Of a stretch of 64,000 nucleotides of DNA, positions 19,801-25,041 are shown piece by piece. Every line of letters begins with the position of its first letter. Within the stretch, counting starts at the first letter, position 1. The translations under genes and the position numbers were made by a program. Location of the stretch: assembly GCA_016288655.1 (NCBI GenBank), contig JAEEKX010000043.1:64208-128207 (forward strand), in the 5' to 3' direction. The stretch is from Bacteroidales bacterium. Its GTDB lineage: Bacteria; Bacteroidota; Bacteroidia; Bacteroidales; WCHB1-69. The notes under the pieces are model-generated. The model did not search any database, was not told the origin of the DNA, and saw only the letters and a list, made by a program, of their open reading frames with translations.

Positions 19801-20030
19801 AGATGGTCAACGTCTATAGCCACGGTCACAACATCTATGTGGTGAACAATGGCAATGCGCAGATCAACGAAGTCCAGGTCTTCGACATGAACGGTCGTCT
19901 GATCTACACCGGCGAGGCCCAGGCCAATCCGACGGTCATCAACCTCAACAGTGCCAACGGCCTGTATGTGGTGAGAGTAATCTCCGATGCTGCGGTCCGC
20001 AACTACAAGGTCAGCATCTCACAGCGTTAA
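10803..20030 (+). CDS. Giant T9SS-exported surface protein with 31 divergent InlB-type beta repeats
   Basis: 3,075 residues from the ATG at 10803; an ATG at 10854 (MRNFIALALLLVL) leaves a cleaner signal peptide and is a good alternative. Order of parts: signal peptide to about residue 38 (NVNAQ); an N-terminal beta domain (39-195) of a kind seen in Bacteroidota surface proteins (YQKVTDVSQLAVGDQVII); an FnIII-like domain (195-275); a short NGCDSVIVLTLTV domain; about 31 repeats of 65-80 residues (330-2895) resembling the divergent InlB B-repeat family; an FnIII domain (2897-2985); and a C-terminal T9SS sorting domain ending YVVRVISDAAVRNYKVSISQR. One repeat (unit 6) is interrupted by an unrelated beta-sandwich-like domain at about 769-926. 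The protein is rich in Thr, Asp, Val and Asn and very poor in Lys. The likely role is a long extracellular stalk or adhesin; ligand unknown. Confidence 0.88.
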   Translation: MKKYYTFEPKNFQIFAKMRNFIALALLLVLAVGNVNAQVYQKVTDVSQLAVGDQVIIAADGFDYAISTTQNNNNRAAAAITKSGDEATWTTDVAVFTLEEGTVEGTFAFKTDDNQYIYAAGASSNNYLKTKATKDNNGAWLITISGSETTIVAQNGASRNHMRYNPNGGNPLFSAYASTSTVANLCCLYKAASAPCPDVTNLQGTATENTATFTWTSEATEFDFELDGQPVVFTPTNAGNDWTLVMENLEPNTTYSLSVKPTCSGAFEKADATTTCPVIINNIVADIMVNETYEFGGEALSEAGTYQDTIVLANGCDSVIVLTLTVTVPQFTITATAGANGTITPVGDTVVDWHATPSFAFAADDCYAVATLTVNGTVIDNPTSPYVFDPVEANGTIEVTFAPADLNLTWTNTGNGDGLVNGQPAGVFATAACGEMVQGYDVEAAIGSHIASVKWNNYPIVLGGNITAWTINIPMTVSPANAAIEVDFELDQHEVTATVNDGTMGTATPATATVNYGTDATVTIAANTGYHIDRVVCGSDEVSYGANTDVAATYTVNSVTSDTTVEVYFAINTYTLTVNAGENGTVTPGTTTVDYGADQTFTITPNACYHIASVQVDGVDVALTDYTFTAVDADATLDVVFALDSFAMTATIHDPAMGTVVGGTAGCGSTFTYEATANTGYHIDSVAIAGTVITTYGNQPANVSFNVSNVQADTDVDFYFSINQYAVTATATNGTATPASATVAHGGSQIITLQPDPCYELTSVTVNGEESISEVVSGGANTPVEAINEPFAFITNDNASINIDNYLTGWSGLNIYSRSFSMIRVGTGSALGKLYLPELNIPAGTVFTVEFDAKAWKSDATSFELVMGDETRVIAGLSNADNDILAHYTETFTATSDPTAIVFKGIVNSKNRFQLDNIVVRYEVAAPSTLTIDPVEEATDVVATFTQISYPITASVVEGEGTINADATVLCGQTSDVVMTATTPGNHINYYVVNGDTTLMGNNTDTDYTLTLMGDTTYTVEVAYAVNEYTVYTQAVTGQGSFDPMTQTVAHGNNADITVRADYENGYHIADINGETYGNNTDTLVNYTLANVVSDTTLRVNFALNVYPITVTNLNPDHGTVAPTTQDWTWGENAAFNITPNTPCYYISEISVDGTALVAGTDYVVTGDTYTFLAVVDEHTLQVDFTDSLFSMTATITSGSDATVNITDSVHCGDNFTFHIEAAEGQHLTDIYVDGVLDTTFTNQEDVYEPAMIADIHENHNVEVSTAIDYYDITISSTGDGTTNLDGAYNVAYNTAMDFVFAPTACVELASFTINGEEYVDSVVANAYTWHATGDATIEVVYDSIVYNMTATFDANGGTVTEGTVVCGNDYEYTITAEEGWHVESYTIGGTTTNFGTNDDTDLTYTVVAASQDTNLTVVFAHNTYAVNVCTVTGGTLVSDLAIVDYDSTAVVTVTADYANGYHIESVDNQVNLGANDDTLYVYEVTGIRHDTTICAVFDLNNYTITATANANGNITDEGDTIVKWGDNMSYTITSNTPCYYISTVVIDGVDSVINDSVAFNHTFANVQNDHTIEANFETYRYEVATSVNDVLMGTITETDTLDCGETFNYTVTPTLGYHIVSVAVDGVDVTDITDSLLYEGSIDNLLANHTVVATFDINHYLIDVTAGANGTVTPGDTVLEHGQDVTYTLTPDDCYYISEIILDGAAQAVTNPTGMTFTLAAVSEAHTLEVNFDIYTYEMQETHTGDGTVTTATVNCDDPYTYTIQAGVGYHIASYEIGGTTVYNTEVEPNDYNTETVTVANARQDTMLTVVFEIDTYTVSACTAANGTLVVNAPVEVDSNANTTVTVTADYANGYHIAEITDNRGGQVTLGANIDTTYTYQVDNVDQDIEVCAVFALNEFHITATAGANGTITPDGVDTILYGETLTYSIEPNHTCYYISDVVVDGASVWTGYTDSVNAYTYTFVASDFDQSVVEHTITTEYTIFEYEMASNAITEGTVTSATVDCGTDYDYEIHANVGYHIDHVVLNGTTTNFDGQIADTIITITDVQSDNLLDVYFSINHYDIVATTNNEHGTITPAGTTDVEHFSSLTYTITPEEPCYHIEDVLVDGASVGAVDTYTFSNIAGPHTIEADFAINRYAMNETHTGNGTVTTDTVDCGDAYQYTMTADTGWHIQNHTLGGQTYTLNHNSDMVAYRNVTAAMQDTVLDVVFARNLYNIDVTSTGNGVTTPGDTTVEFEADVTYNMVADSGHHILSVTVDGTAETVPANATTFDYTFTGVAEDHTLEVVYEANVYTITASADPHGTIMMAGANEVEFGGSVDFAITADHCYNISAVLVDGVADPDFQGGVATATYTMSDVNADHTVTAQFAINTYDVTVTSTGNGTVTPTTGTYNCGDTVAFTFTPATGVEVESVVVNGQNLGSMPQYVINGIEADYTVDVTFADITYTLTAVAYNNGTITPEGDTVVAYDGTITYTLTPDACQTVSEILVDGVSYLDSANFDGTTLTLSNIQRDMRIQAYFQVMTYTVEATQAEGGLITETGVYNCGTDVVYTITPAECYTISDVTVDGASVGAVDTYTFAAIDTNHTITATFEMNTYTITANAGNGGTITATDTFNCGETPTYVITPDTGYYIVSVMVDSVEQGAIDTYTFGALDADHTIDATFAIYTYTITSTANVGVTIAPIDGDTVVEYGANLTYTFTVDSCYEIVDVMVDGESVGAVNTFDLSDIQADHVISVSAAILTYNITATVTGEGSITPAGVTAVNCDGTQNYTITPAVGYVIDDVTVDGTSVGVVTSYTFTNVTADHTIDVVFTAIADSTYTITATASANGTITPAGAITVNYGASQTFVMTPDEFYTVGDVLVDSVSVGAVTSYTFTNVTADHTIDVIFVAAECEVPTLAWTDEITGTSAKLNWTDMGAASYTVRYKLITDTVYTVVDNITDNFYELTGLTENTRYVWNVRSACISDSILSNWSSQQVFQTEGDTSYPDGIIDNMLEMVNVYSHGHNIYVVNNGNAQINEVQVFDMNGRLIYTGEAQANPTVINLNSANGLYVVRVISDAAVRNYKVSISQR
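12279..18596 (+). repeat. Five-by-five higher-order coding repeat inside the giant protein
   Basis: Units 3-27 fall into five blocks of five units each, starting at about 12279, 13887, 15074, 16254 and 17451. Spacings are 1,187, 1,180, 1,197 and 1,146 nt; the first block is longer only because a domain is inserted in its fourth unit. Within a block the unit types recur in order: a GYHI/GHHI unit (ADYxNGYHI in blocks 2-4), a CYYIS/CYHI unit, a Cys-Gly unit, a Cys unit without CG, and a second Cys-Gly (or Cys-Asp) unit ending GWHI/GYHI plus GGTT-like. Identified by reading the translation; block boundaries are approximate. Confidence 0.75.
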
Positions 20031-20052
20031 TCTGTGAATGACTTATAACGCA

Positions 20053-20083
20053 ACGGGGCAGTCGAAAGACTGTCCCGTTTTTT
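20053..20083 (+). terminator. Rho-independent terminator after the giant gene
   Basis: ACGGGGCAGTC / GACTGTCCCGT forms an 11-bp stem (one G-U) with a GAAA tetraloop followed by six T. It lies 23 nt past the stop codon. Its CAGTCGAAAGACTG core is identical to that of the terminator at 29957. Confidence 0.9.
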
Positions 20084-20087
20084 ATCC

Positions 20088-20909
20088 ATGACGATGGCGA
20101 AAGACAACAGCAAGTACATCTGGCCGGGCTGCACGGCCTTGGTTACCGGGGCGAGTTCCGGCATGGGGCTGGAGTATGCGCGACAGTTGGCGGCGATGGG
20201 CTGCCATGTGGTGATGGTGAGCAACCAGGCGGAGGAGTTGGAGGAGTGTGCGAAAGCATTGCAAGCACAATATTCTGCCAAAATATGGCACTTCTTTTGC
20301 GATTTGGCGCGGTTTGAGGCCGCCGACGATGTGGATGGCTTCTGCAAAGACAACGGTCTTGAAATCGATATTTTGGTCAACAATGCGGGGATGTTCTTTT
20401 TCCGGGAGTTGACGGAGGAGATGGCGCCGAAGGCGGAGGCAATGCTGATGTTGCACGTGGTGACGCCGACACGCTTGTGCGAGAAGTTCGGCAATGCGAT
20501 GAAGGCGCGCGGGCGGGGGTACATCCTGAATGTCTCCTCGGTGGCGGCGGGAATGCCGGTGCCGGGACTGATGATGTACGCCTCCACCAAGTCCTACCTC
20601 AAGGTATTCACCAAGGCGCTATACTTCGAGATGAAACCCTACGGCGTCGGGGCGACGGCGTTGTGCCCGGGCGCGGTGGCGACGGGCTTGTACAATGTGC
20701 TGCCCGGGTTGGTGAAGATTCTGAAGGTGGCGGGGAAGTTCGGCATGGTCTATTCTCCGGAGAAATTGGTGCGCAGGGCGTTGCGGGCGATGTTCCGCCG
20801 TCGCCGGAGCATCACGCCGGGGTTCATCAACATCTTCTTCGCCCCCATCGTCAACGGCCTGCCCAACTGGTTCGTCAACCGCGTGTGGCGGAAGTTTACG
20901 GGGAAGTAA
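20088..20909 (+). CDS. Short-chain dehydrogenase/reductase (SDR) family protein
   Basis: 273 residues; the ATG at 20094 (MAKDNSK) is an alternative start two codons downstream. The cofactor-binding motif TGASSGMG is near residue 23, NNAG at about 100, the catalytic Ser in LNVSSVAAGMP, and the YxxxK pair in YASTKSYLK. The C-terminus (after residue 200) is basic, with aromatic clusters that may contact the membrane. It begins immediately after the giant gene's terminator with no obvious promoter in between. Substrate unknown; classical SDRs of this shape include ketoacyl reductases and 17-beta-HSD-like lipid reductases. Confidence 0.88.
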   Translation: MTMAKDNSKYIWPGCTALVTGASSGMGLEYARQLAAMGCHVVMVSNQAEELEECAKALQAQYSAKIWHFFCDLARFEAADDVDGFCKDNGLEIDILVNNAGMFFFRELTEEMAPKAEAMLMLHVVTPTRLCEKFGNAMKARGRGYILNVSSVAAGMPVPGLMMYASTKSYLKVFTKALYFEMKPYGVGATALCPGAVATGLYNVLPGLVKILKVAGKFGMVYSPEKLVRRALRAMFRRRRSITPGFINIFFAPIVNGLPNWFVNRVWRKFTGK

Positions 20910-20965
20910 GGGACTCGTTTCTTCTCTTTTTTCCATCTTTTTTCCCTTTATATCCGATATTTCCG

Positions 20966-20973
20966 TATTTTTG
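20966..20973 (+). promoter_or_regulatory. -7 element (TATTTTTG) upstream of the DPP11 gene
   Basis: TATTTTTGC at 20966 lies in an A+T-rich gap 72 nt before the chosen ATG at 21045. No TTTG is seen at -33. Transcription starting here would exclude the longer in-frame start at 20982. Confidence 0.5.
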
Positions 20974-21044
20974 CAACGCTTTTGCGATATGGCGCATCCC
21001 ACCATACACGGAGCGTTTTTTTTAGATTAACCAATTCCAATCCA

Positions 21045-23201
21045 ATGAAAAAACTACTCATCCTTATTGTTTTTCTTTTCGTGCAGCTCTTCGTCCGCGC
21101 GGACGGGGGAATGTGGATCCCGCTCTACCTTGGCGCCAACGAGGCGGAGATGCAGCAGATGGGCTTCCATTTGACGGCCGATGACATCTATAGCATCAAC
21201 CACTACAGCATGAAAGACGGCATCATGCTCTTCGGCGGCGGCTGCACCGGCGAACTGATCTCGCCCGACGGTCTGCTTATCACCAACCACCACTGCGGCT
21301 ATAGTTTCGTGCAAGGACATAGTTCCATGGAACACAACTACTTGCACAACGGCTTCTGGTCGAAAAGCCGCGATGAGGAGATCGTCACCCCCGGGCTGAC
21401 CGTCACCTTTTTGGTCTATATGGAAGATGTGACTGCCAAGGTACTGGAGGGGGTGACCGACGACATGGAAGAGTCGAAGCGCAACAAGGTCATCAAGCAG
21501 AACATCCAGAAGGTGGAGGATGCCGCCATTGAAGGTACGCACTATACGGCCAAGATCAAGCCCTTCTACTATGGGAACCAGTACTTTCTTTTTGTGAACG
21601 AAGTCTTTGAGGATGTACGCCTCGTGGGCGTTCCGCCGGAAAGTATCGGCAAGTTCGGCGGCGACACCGACAACTGGATGTGGCCCCGCCATACGGGCGA
21701 CTTCTCGCTTTGGCGCATCTACACCGACAAGGACGGCAACCCCGCGCCCTATTCTCCTGACAACATCCCGATGAAGTCGAAGAAGTACTTCCCCATCTCC
21801 ATCCAGGGGGTGAATGAGGGCGACTTCACCCTCGTGTTCGGCTACCCGGGCAGCACCCAACAGTTCCTTATTTCTGACGCTGTCGATATCAAGGTGAACG
21901 TACAGAACCCCATCGCCATCCATTCGCGCGACCTGCGCCTCACCGCCATGAAGCGCCAGATGGAGAAATCGACAGAGATCCGTCTCATGTACTCCGCCAA
22001 GTCGAACAGCATCAGCAACGGCTGGAAGAAGTGGATCGGGGAGAGCAAGGGTATCCTTGAATGCAACGTTATTGACAAGAAAATTGCTGAGGAACAGGCG
22101 TTTACAAAATGGGTAAACGACGATCCTTCCCGCCGGAAAGCGTACGGAAATCTTTTTACGGATATGAAGAAACTGTATGCGGACTATCGCGACCAGGTAA
22201 AGTCCACCACCTTCATCGGCGAGGCCATCTTGGGCGTGGAGTTCAATAAGTTCCTCTATTCCAGATACTATTTCTTCTCCGTGGGTTGCGATCCCGAGGT
22301 GTGGACCGCGGAGCAGTTGTCCAAAGAGCGCGACAACTTGTCGGGCCAGGTGGAGTCGTTCTACAAATCCTACAACCAAGATATTGATAAAGAGTGTTTT
22401 ATCGAGTTGATGTACTACTATTTCAGCACGCAGGATGCGAAACTCATCCCCGCGGAACTGCACAAATACATCAACCTGCCGAAGAGCGAGTGGGAGGCGA
22501 TGTGGAACCGCACGGTGAAGCAGTACCCATACTTGTTTGACGGGGCAAAGGCGCTGGAGGCCGTGAAGAACGGCAAGCGCAAGGATTGGGCCAAACTGCA
22601 GCACAGCGAGATGTGCCAGATCGTGGTCGCCGCCGTGAAGGCGCTGGCCGCCAGCTACAACGCGCAGGACAAGACCGAGGAACAACTCGACCTCTGCTAC
22701 CGCAAATATGTGAAGGCGTTGATGGAGAAAGACACCGACAAGACTTTCTACCCCGATGCCAACCTCACCATGCGCGTGACTTATGGAAATGTCAAAGGAT
22801 TCTCGCCTTCCGATGGTGTGCAGTACGTGCATTACACCACCCTCGACGGCGTGATTGCCAAGGATAATCCGGAAATCTTTGATTATAAGGTGGATCCGAA
22901 GTTGAAGGAGTTGTGTGCAAAGAAGGATTACGGCCGCTACGCCAATGCCAAGGGCGAACTGCCGGTCTGTTTCATCGCCAGCAACCACACCACGGGCGGC
23001 AACTCCGGCAGCCCGGTCATCAACGCTGATGGCTACCTCATCGGCATCAACTTCGACCGCGTGTGGGAAGGCACTATGAGCGACATCAACTACGACGTGA
23101 ACCGCTGCCGCAACATCTCCCTCGACGTGCGCTACTTCCTCTTCATCGTCGATAAGTTCGCCGGTGCGCAGAATATCATCGACGAATTGGATCTTCGTTA
23201 A
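21045..23201 (+). CDS. dpp11: S46 family dipeptidyl-peptidase, Asp/Glu-specific (DPP11 type)
   Basis: 718 residues with a signal peptide (MKKLLILIVFLFVQLFVRA) and the S46 signature GGMWIPLYL just after it. Catalytic residues visible: His in TNHHCGYS (about residue 82-83) and Ser654 in TGGNSGSPV. The S1 specificity residue is Arg672 in INFDRVWEG. In characterised Porphyromonas enzymes DPP11 has Arg here and prefers Asp/Glu at P1, while DPP7 has Gly and prefers hydrophobic residues. The flanking EGTMSDINYD also matches DPP11. The enzyme removes N-terminal dipeptides from oligopeptides in the periplasm, feeding a peptide-fermenting metabolism. Confidence 0.93.
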   Translation: MKKLLILIVFLFVQLFVRADGGMWIPLYLGANEAEMQQMGFHLTADDIYSINHYSMKDGIMLFGGGCTGELISPDGLLITNHHCGYSFVQGHSSMEHNYLHNGFWSKSRDEEIVTPGLTVTFLVYMEDVTAKVLEGVTDDMEESKRNKVIKQNIQKVEDAAIEGTHYTAKIKPFYYGNQYFLFVNEVFEDVRLVGVPPESIGKFGGDTDNWMWPRHTGDFSLWRIYTDKDGNPAPYSPDNIPMKSKKYFPISIQGVNEGDFTLVFGYPGSTQQFLISDAVDIKVNVQNPIAIHSRDLRLTAMKRQMEKSTEIRLMYSAKSNSISNGWKKWIGESKGILECNVIDKKIAEEQAFTKWVNDDPSRRKAYGNLFTDMKKLYADYRDQVKSTTFIGEAILGVEFNKFLYSRYYFFSVGCDPEVWTAEQLSKERDNLSGQVESFYKSYNQDIDKECFIELMYYYFSTQDAKLIPAELHKYINLPKSEWEAMWNRTVKQYPYLFDGAKALEAVKNGKRKDWAKLQHSEMCQIVVAAVKALAASYNAQDKTEEQLDLCYRKYVKALMEKDTDKTFYPDANLTMRVTYGNVKGFSPSDGVQYVHYTTLDGVIAKDNPEIFDYKVDPKLKELCAKKDYGRYANAKGELPVCFIASNHTTGGNSGSPVINADGYLIGINFDRVWEGTMSDINYDVNRCRNISLDVRYFLFIVDKFAGAQNIIDELDLR

Positions 23202-23269
23202 TGTCCTTATCAAAGTCTATCCCAGCATCATCAACAGGAAGTTGGAGAAAAGGGGATGTTGGGGAAATG

Positions 23270-23297
23270 AAAAAGGCACGTGTTACCGTGCCTTTTT
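23270..23297. terminator. Hairpin terminator, possibly bidirectional
   Basis: AAAAGGCACG and CGTGCCTTTT pair around a TGTTAC loop. The plus strand continues as a T-run and the minus strand also ends in T because of the A-run on the left. It can serve the S46 gene on the left and the broken minus-strand gene on the right. Confidence 0.8.
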
Positions 23298-23315
23298 TTG
23301 TGTCAGGGAAACCGT

Positions 23316-23540
23316 TTATCGGATGATAACCTTCTCCACCAGGGTGCTGCCATGGGCGGTCACCTTCACCATGTAGGTGCCGCTGCCGTTATCGGGTGCG
23401 CCGGCATAGAAGTTGACGGAACCGAGCTGTCAGATGCCGCTGGTGTTGTCGGAGGTGTTGCTGAACGTCCACGTGATGACGTTGGTGCCGTTCACCGTCA
23501 GATTGGCCGAGTTATTGTCCAAATCAACATGGATTTTAAC
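23316..23540 (-). pseudogene. Remnant of a T9SS C-terminal sorting domain
   Basis: Reading the minus strand from 23540 gives VKIHVDLDNNSANLTVNG, then TNVITWTFSNTSDNTSGI, an in-frame TGA (complement of about 23430), and then QLGSVNFYAGAPDNGSGTYM followed by VKVTAHGSTLVEKVIIR and TAA at 23316-23318. The tail SGTYMVKV..VEKVIIR is a typical T9SS sorting-domain ending. No start codon or body of a gene precedes it, so it appears to be the last 75 codons of a lost exported-protein gene, with a nonsense codon. It has its own terminator just downstream on the minus strand (23270-23297). Confidence 0.75.
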
Positions 23541-23558
23541 GGGGAACCAACTTTTTCG

Positions 23559-23566
23559 TATTTTTG
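23559..23566 (+). promoter_or_regulatory. -7 element (TATTTTTG) before the acyltransferase gene
   Basis: TATTTTTG, with TTTA 20 nt upstream as a partial -33 box. It overlaps the longest possible start (TTG at 23564) and therefore argues for a downstream start of the acyltransferase. Confidence 0.5.
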
Positions 23567-23614
23567 CACCACCAAAATGGCTTAGCTTTTATTGATGAAT
23601 TAATAAGGACAGCA

Positions 23615-25009
23615 GTGATAAGTTTTGATAAAATCAACCAATTCGACCCCGTCTATCAATTTTTTAATTGGTTCTTTAGGATTGATCATAACTATATCTA
23701 TTATAAGGAGATACAGGTAATCGGGTATGAGAATGTCCCGCCGAAAGGATATCCTGTTTTTGCCATCTCCAACCATTCCAACTCTGTGATGGACCCGTTG
23801 GCATTGTTGTACCTCTACAAGGACCATCGGCAGCCGGTGTTCGTTGCGCGGGGCGACGTGTTCAAGAAGAGTGAGTTCATCGCCAAGTTGTTGCGTTTCT
23901 TGAAGATCCTGCCTACTTTCCGTTCCCGCGATGGCGGGCGCGAGGATGTGCGCAGCAACCTTGACACCTTCGACTTGGCAGCGCGGGTGCTGGATGAGGG
24001 CGGCACGTTGACGATGTACCCCGAGGCGGGGCACCAAGCCGGACGTTTCTTCAGCACCTTCAAGAAGGGTTTCCCGCGTATCGCCTTCCGCGCCGCCGAA
24101 AAAGCCGACTTCCAACTCGACTTCAAGATTCTCCCCATCTACATCTACTACTCCGATTTCTTCAACATGCGGGCAAAACAGGTGGTGGTGATCGGCGAGC
24201 CGTTCGCCATCGACGAGTTTTACGACCTCTACAAGGCGGAGCCCAACAAGGCCTTCTTGGCGATGAACGAGAAGGCGCGCGAGGCCGTCCGCCGGATGGG
24301 CATCGACGTGGTCGATCAGGAGCACTACCCTCAGTATGAGGTCATTTTCCATGCCTGCCGCTCCCTGATACTGACCGATCCGCACGCCTTCGACGGCATG
24401 GAGGTGGCGGGCACGCTGGCCGACCGCGACCCGAAACGCCCGTACGCCGCGATGCTGTCGGACAAGAAGGTGACGGCGTTGCTGGAACAACTCTCCACCG
24501 ACGACTCCGAAGCGTACCGGCAGCTGATGGACGAGACGGAGGAGTACCGCGCCGGACTCTACCGACTGCGCCTCCGCGACTGGCTGTTCGAGCACCCCGT
24601 AACGGGTGCGGCTGTACTGGGTAGGGCGCTGCTGTTGCTGCTCACTGTCCCCATCTTCCTCGTCGGTGCGGTAGGCAACCTCTTGCCGTTCAAGGCCCCC
24701 GAACTGCTGAAACGCAACCTCAAGGACCCGATGTTCAAATCGACCCTCAACTTCGTGCCGAGCATCGTCATCTTCTTCCCGCTCTGGTACATCATCCTGT
24801 TCACCGTGCTCTGCATCTGCGCCACCTGGTGGATCGGACTGTTGGGCATCGTGGCCGCTCTCCTCACGCTGATTCCCTTCTATGAGTGGAAAAAGGCGTT
24901 TGTGAAGTGGTGCGGCATGCTCCGTTTCCGCCGTTATGCGCGGGAAAATCTGCCGTCGTTCGAGCGTTTGAAGATTTTGCGGGCCAAGATCCGCGGCATC
25001 GTGAAGTAG
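23615..25009 (+). CDS. Phospholipid/glycerol acyltransferase family protein (PlsC-like)
   Basis: About 464 residues from a GTG at 23615; no in-frame ATG is available near the N-terminus and the upstream TTG at 23564 overlaps the promoter, so the start is uncertain. The acyltransferase HX4D-like motif reads SNHSNSVMDP near residue 55. It is followed by GDVFKKSEFIAKLLRF and the MYPEAGHQAGRF block, corresponding to the FPEG(T/S)RS motif. Two or three hydrophobic helices occupy about residues 340-430. Family members transfer acyl groups to lysophospholipids or other glycerol backbones at the inner membrane. The 230-residue C-terminal extension with membrane helices is unlike short PlsC; the exact acceptor is not predictable. 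Confidence 0.82.
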   Translation: MISFDKINQFDPVYQFFNWFFRIDHNYIYYKEIQVIGYENVPPKGYPVFAISNHSNSVMDPLALLYLYKDHRQPVFVARGDVFKKSEFIAKLLRFLKILPTFRSRDGGREDVRSNLDTFDLAARVLDEGGTLTMYPEAGHQAGRFFSTFKKGFPRIAFRAAEKADFQLDFKILPIYIYYSDFFNMRAKQVVVIGEPFAIDEFYDLYKAEPNKAFLAMNEKAREAVRRMGIDVVDQEHYPQYEVIFHACRSLILTDPHAFDGMEVAGTLADRDPKRPYAAMLSDKKVTALLEQLSTDDSEAYRQLMDETEEYRAGLYRLRLRDWLFEHPVTGAAVLGRALLLLLTVPIFLVGAVGNLLPFKAPELLKRNLKDPMFKSTLNFVPSIVIFFPLWYIILFTVLCICATWWIGLLGIVAALLTLIPFYEWKKAFVKWCGMLRFRRYARENLPSFERLKILRAKIRGIVK

Positions 25010-25041
25010 TTTCCCTTTTTTTATTATAAAAACATAAAGTA

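Noticed and set aside
15240..19829. Very long antisense ORFs (1,529 codons at 15240-19829 and 912 codons at 12474-15212) opposite the giant gene
   Set aside because: They are mirror frames of a repeat-coding gene with strong codon bias that avoids stops on the other strand. They lack signal peptides and domains, and the composition (Val/Gly/Asp-rich) is what antisense of Thr/Ala/Asp codons gives.
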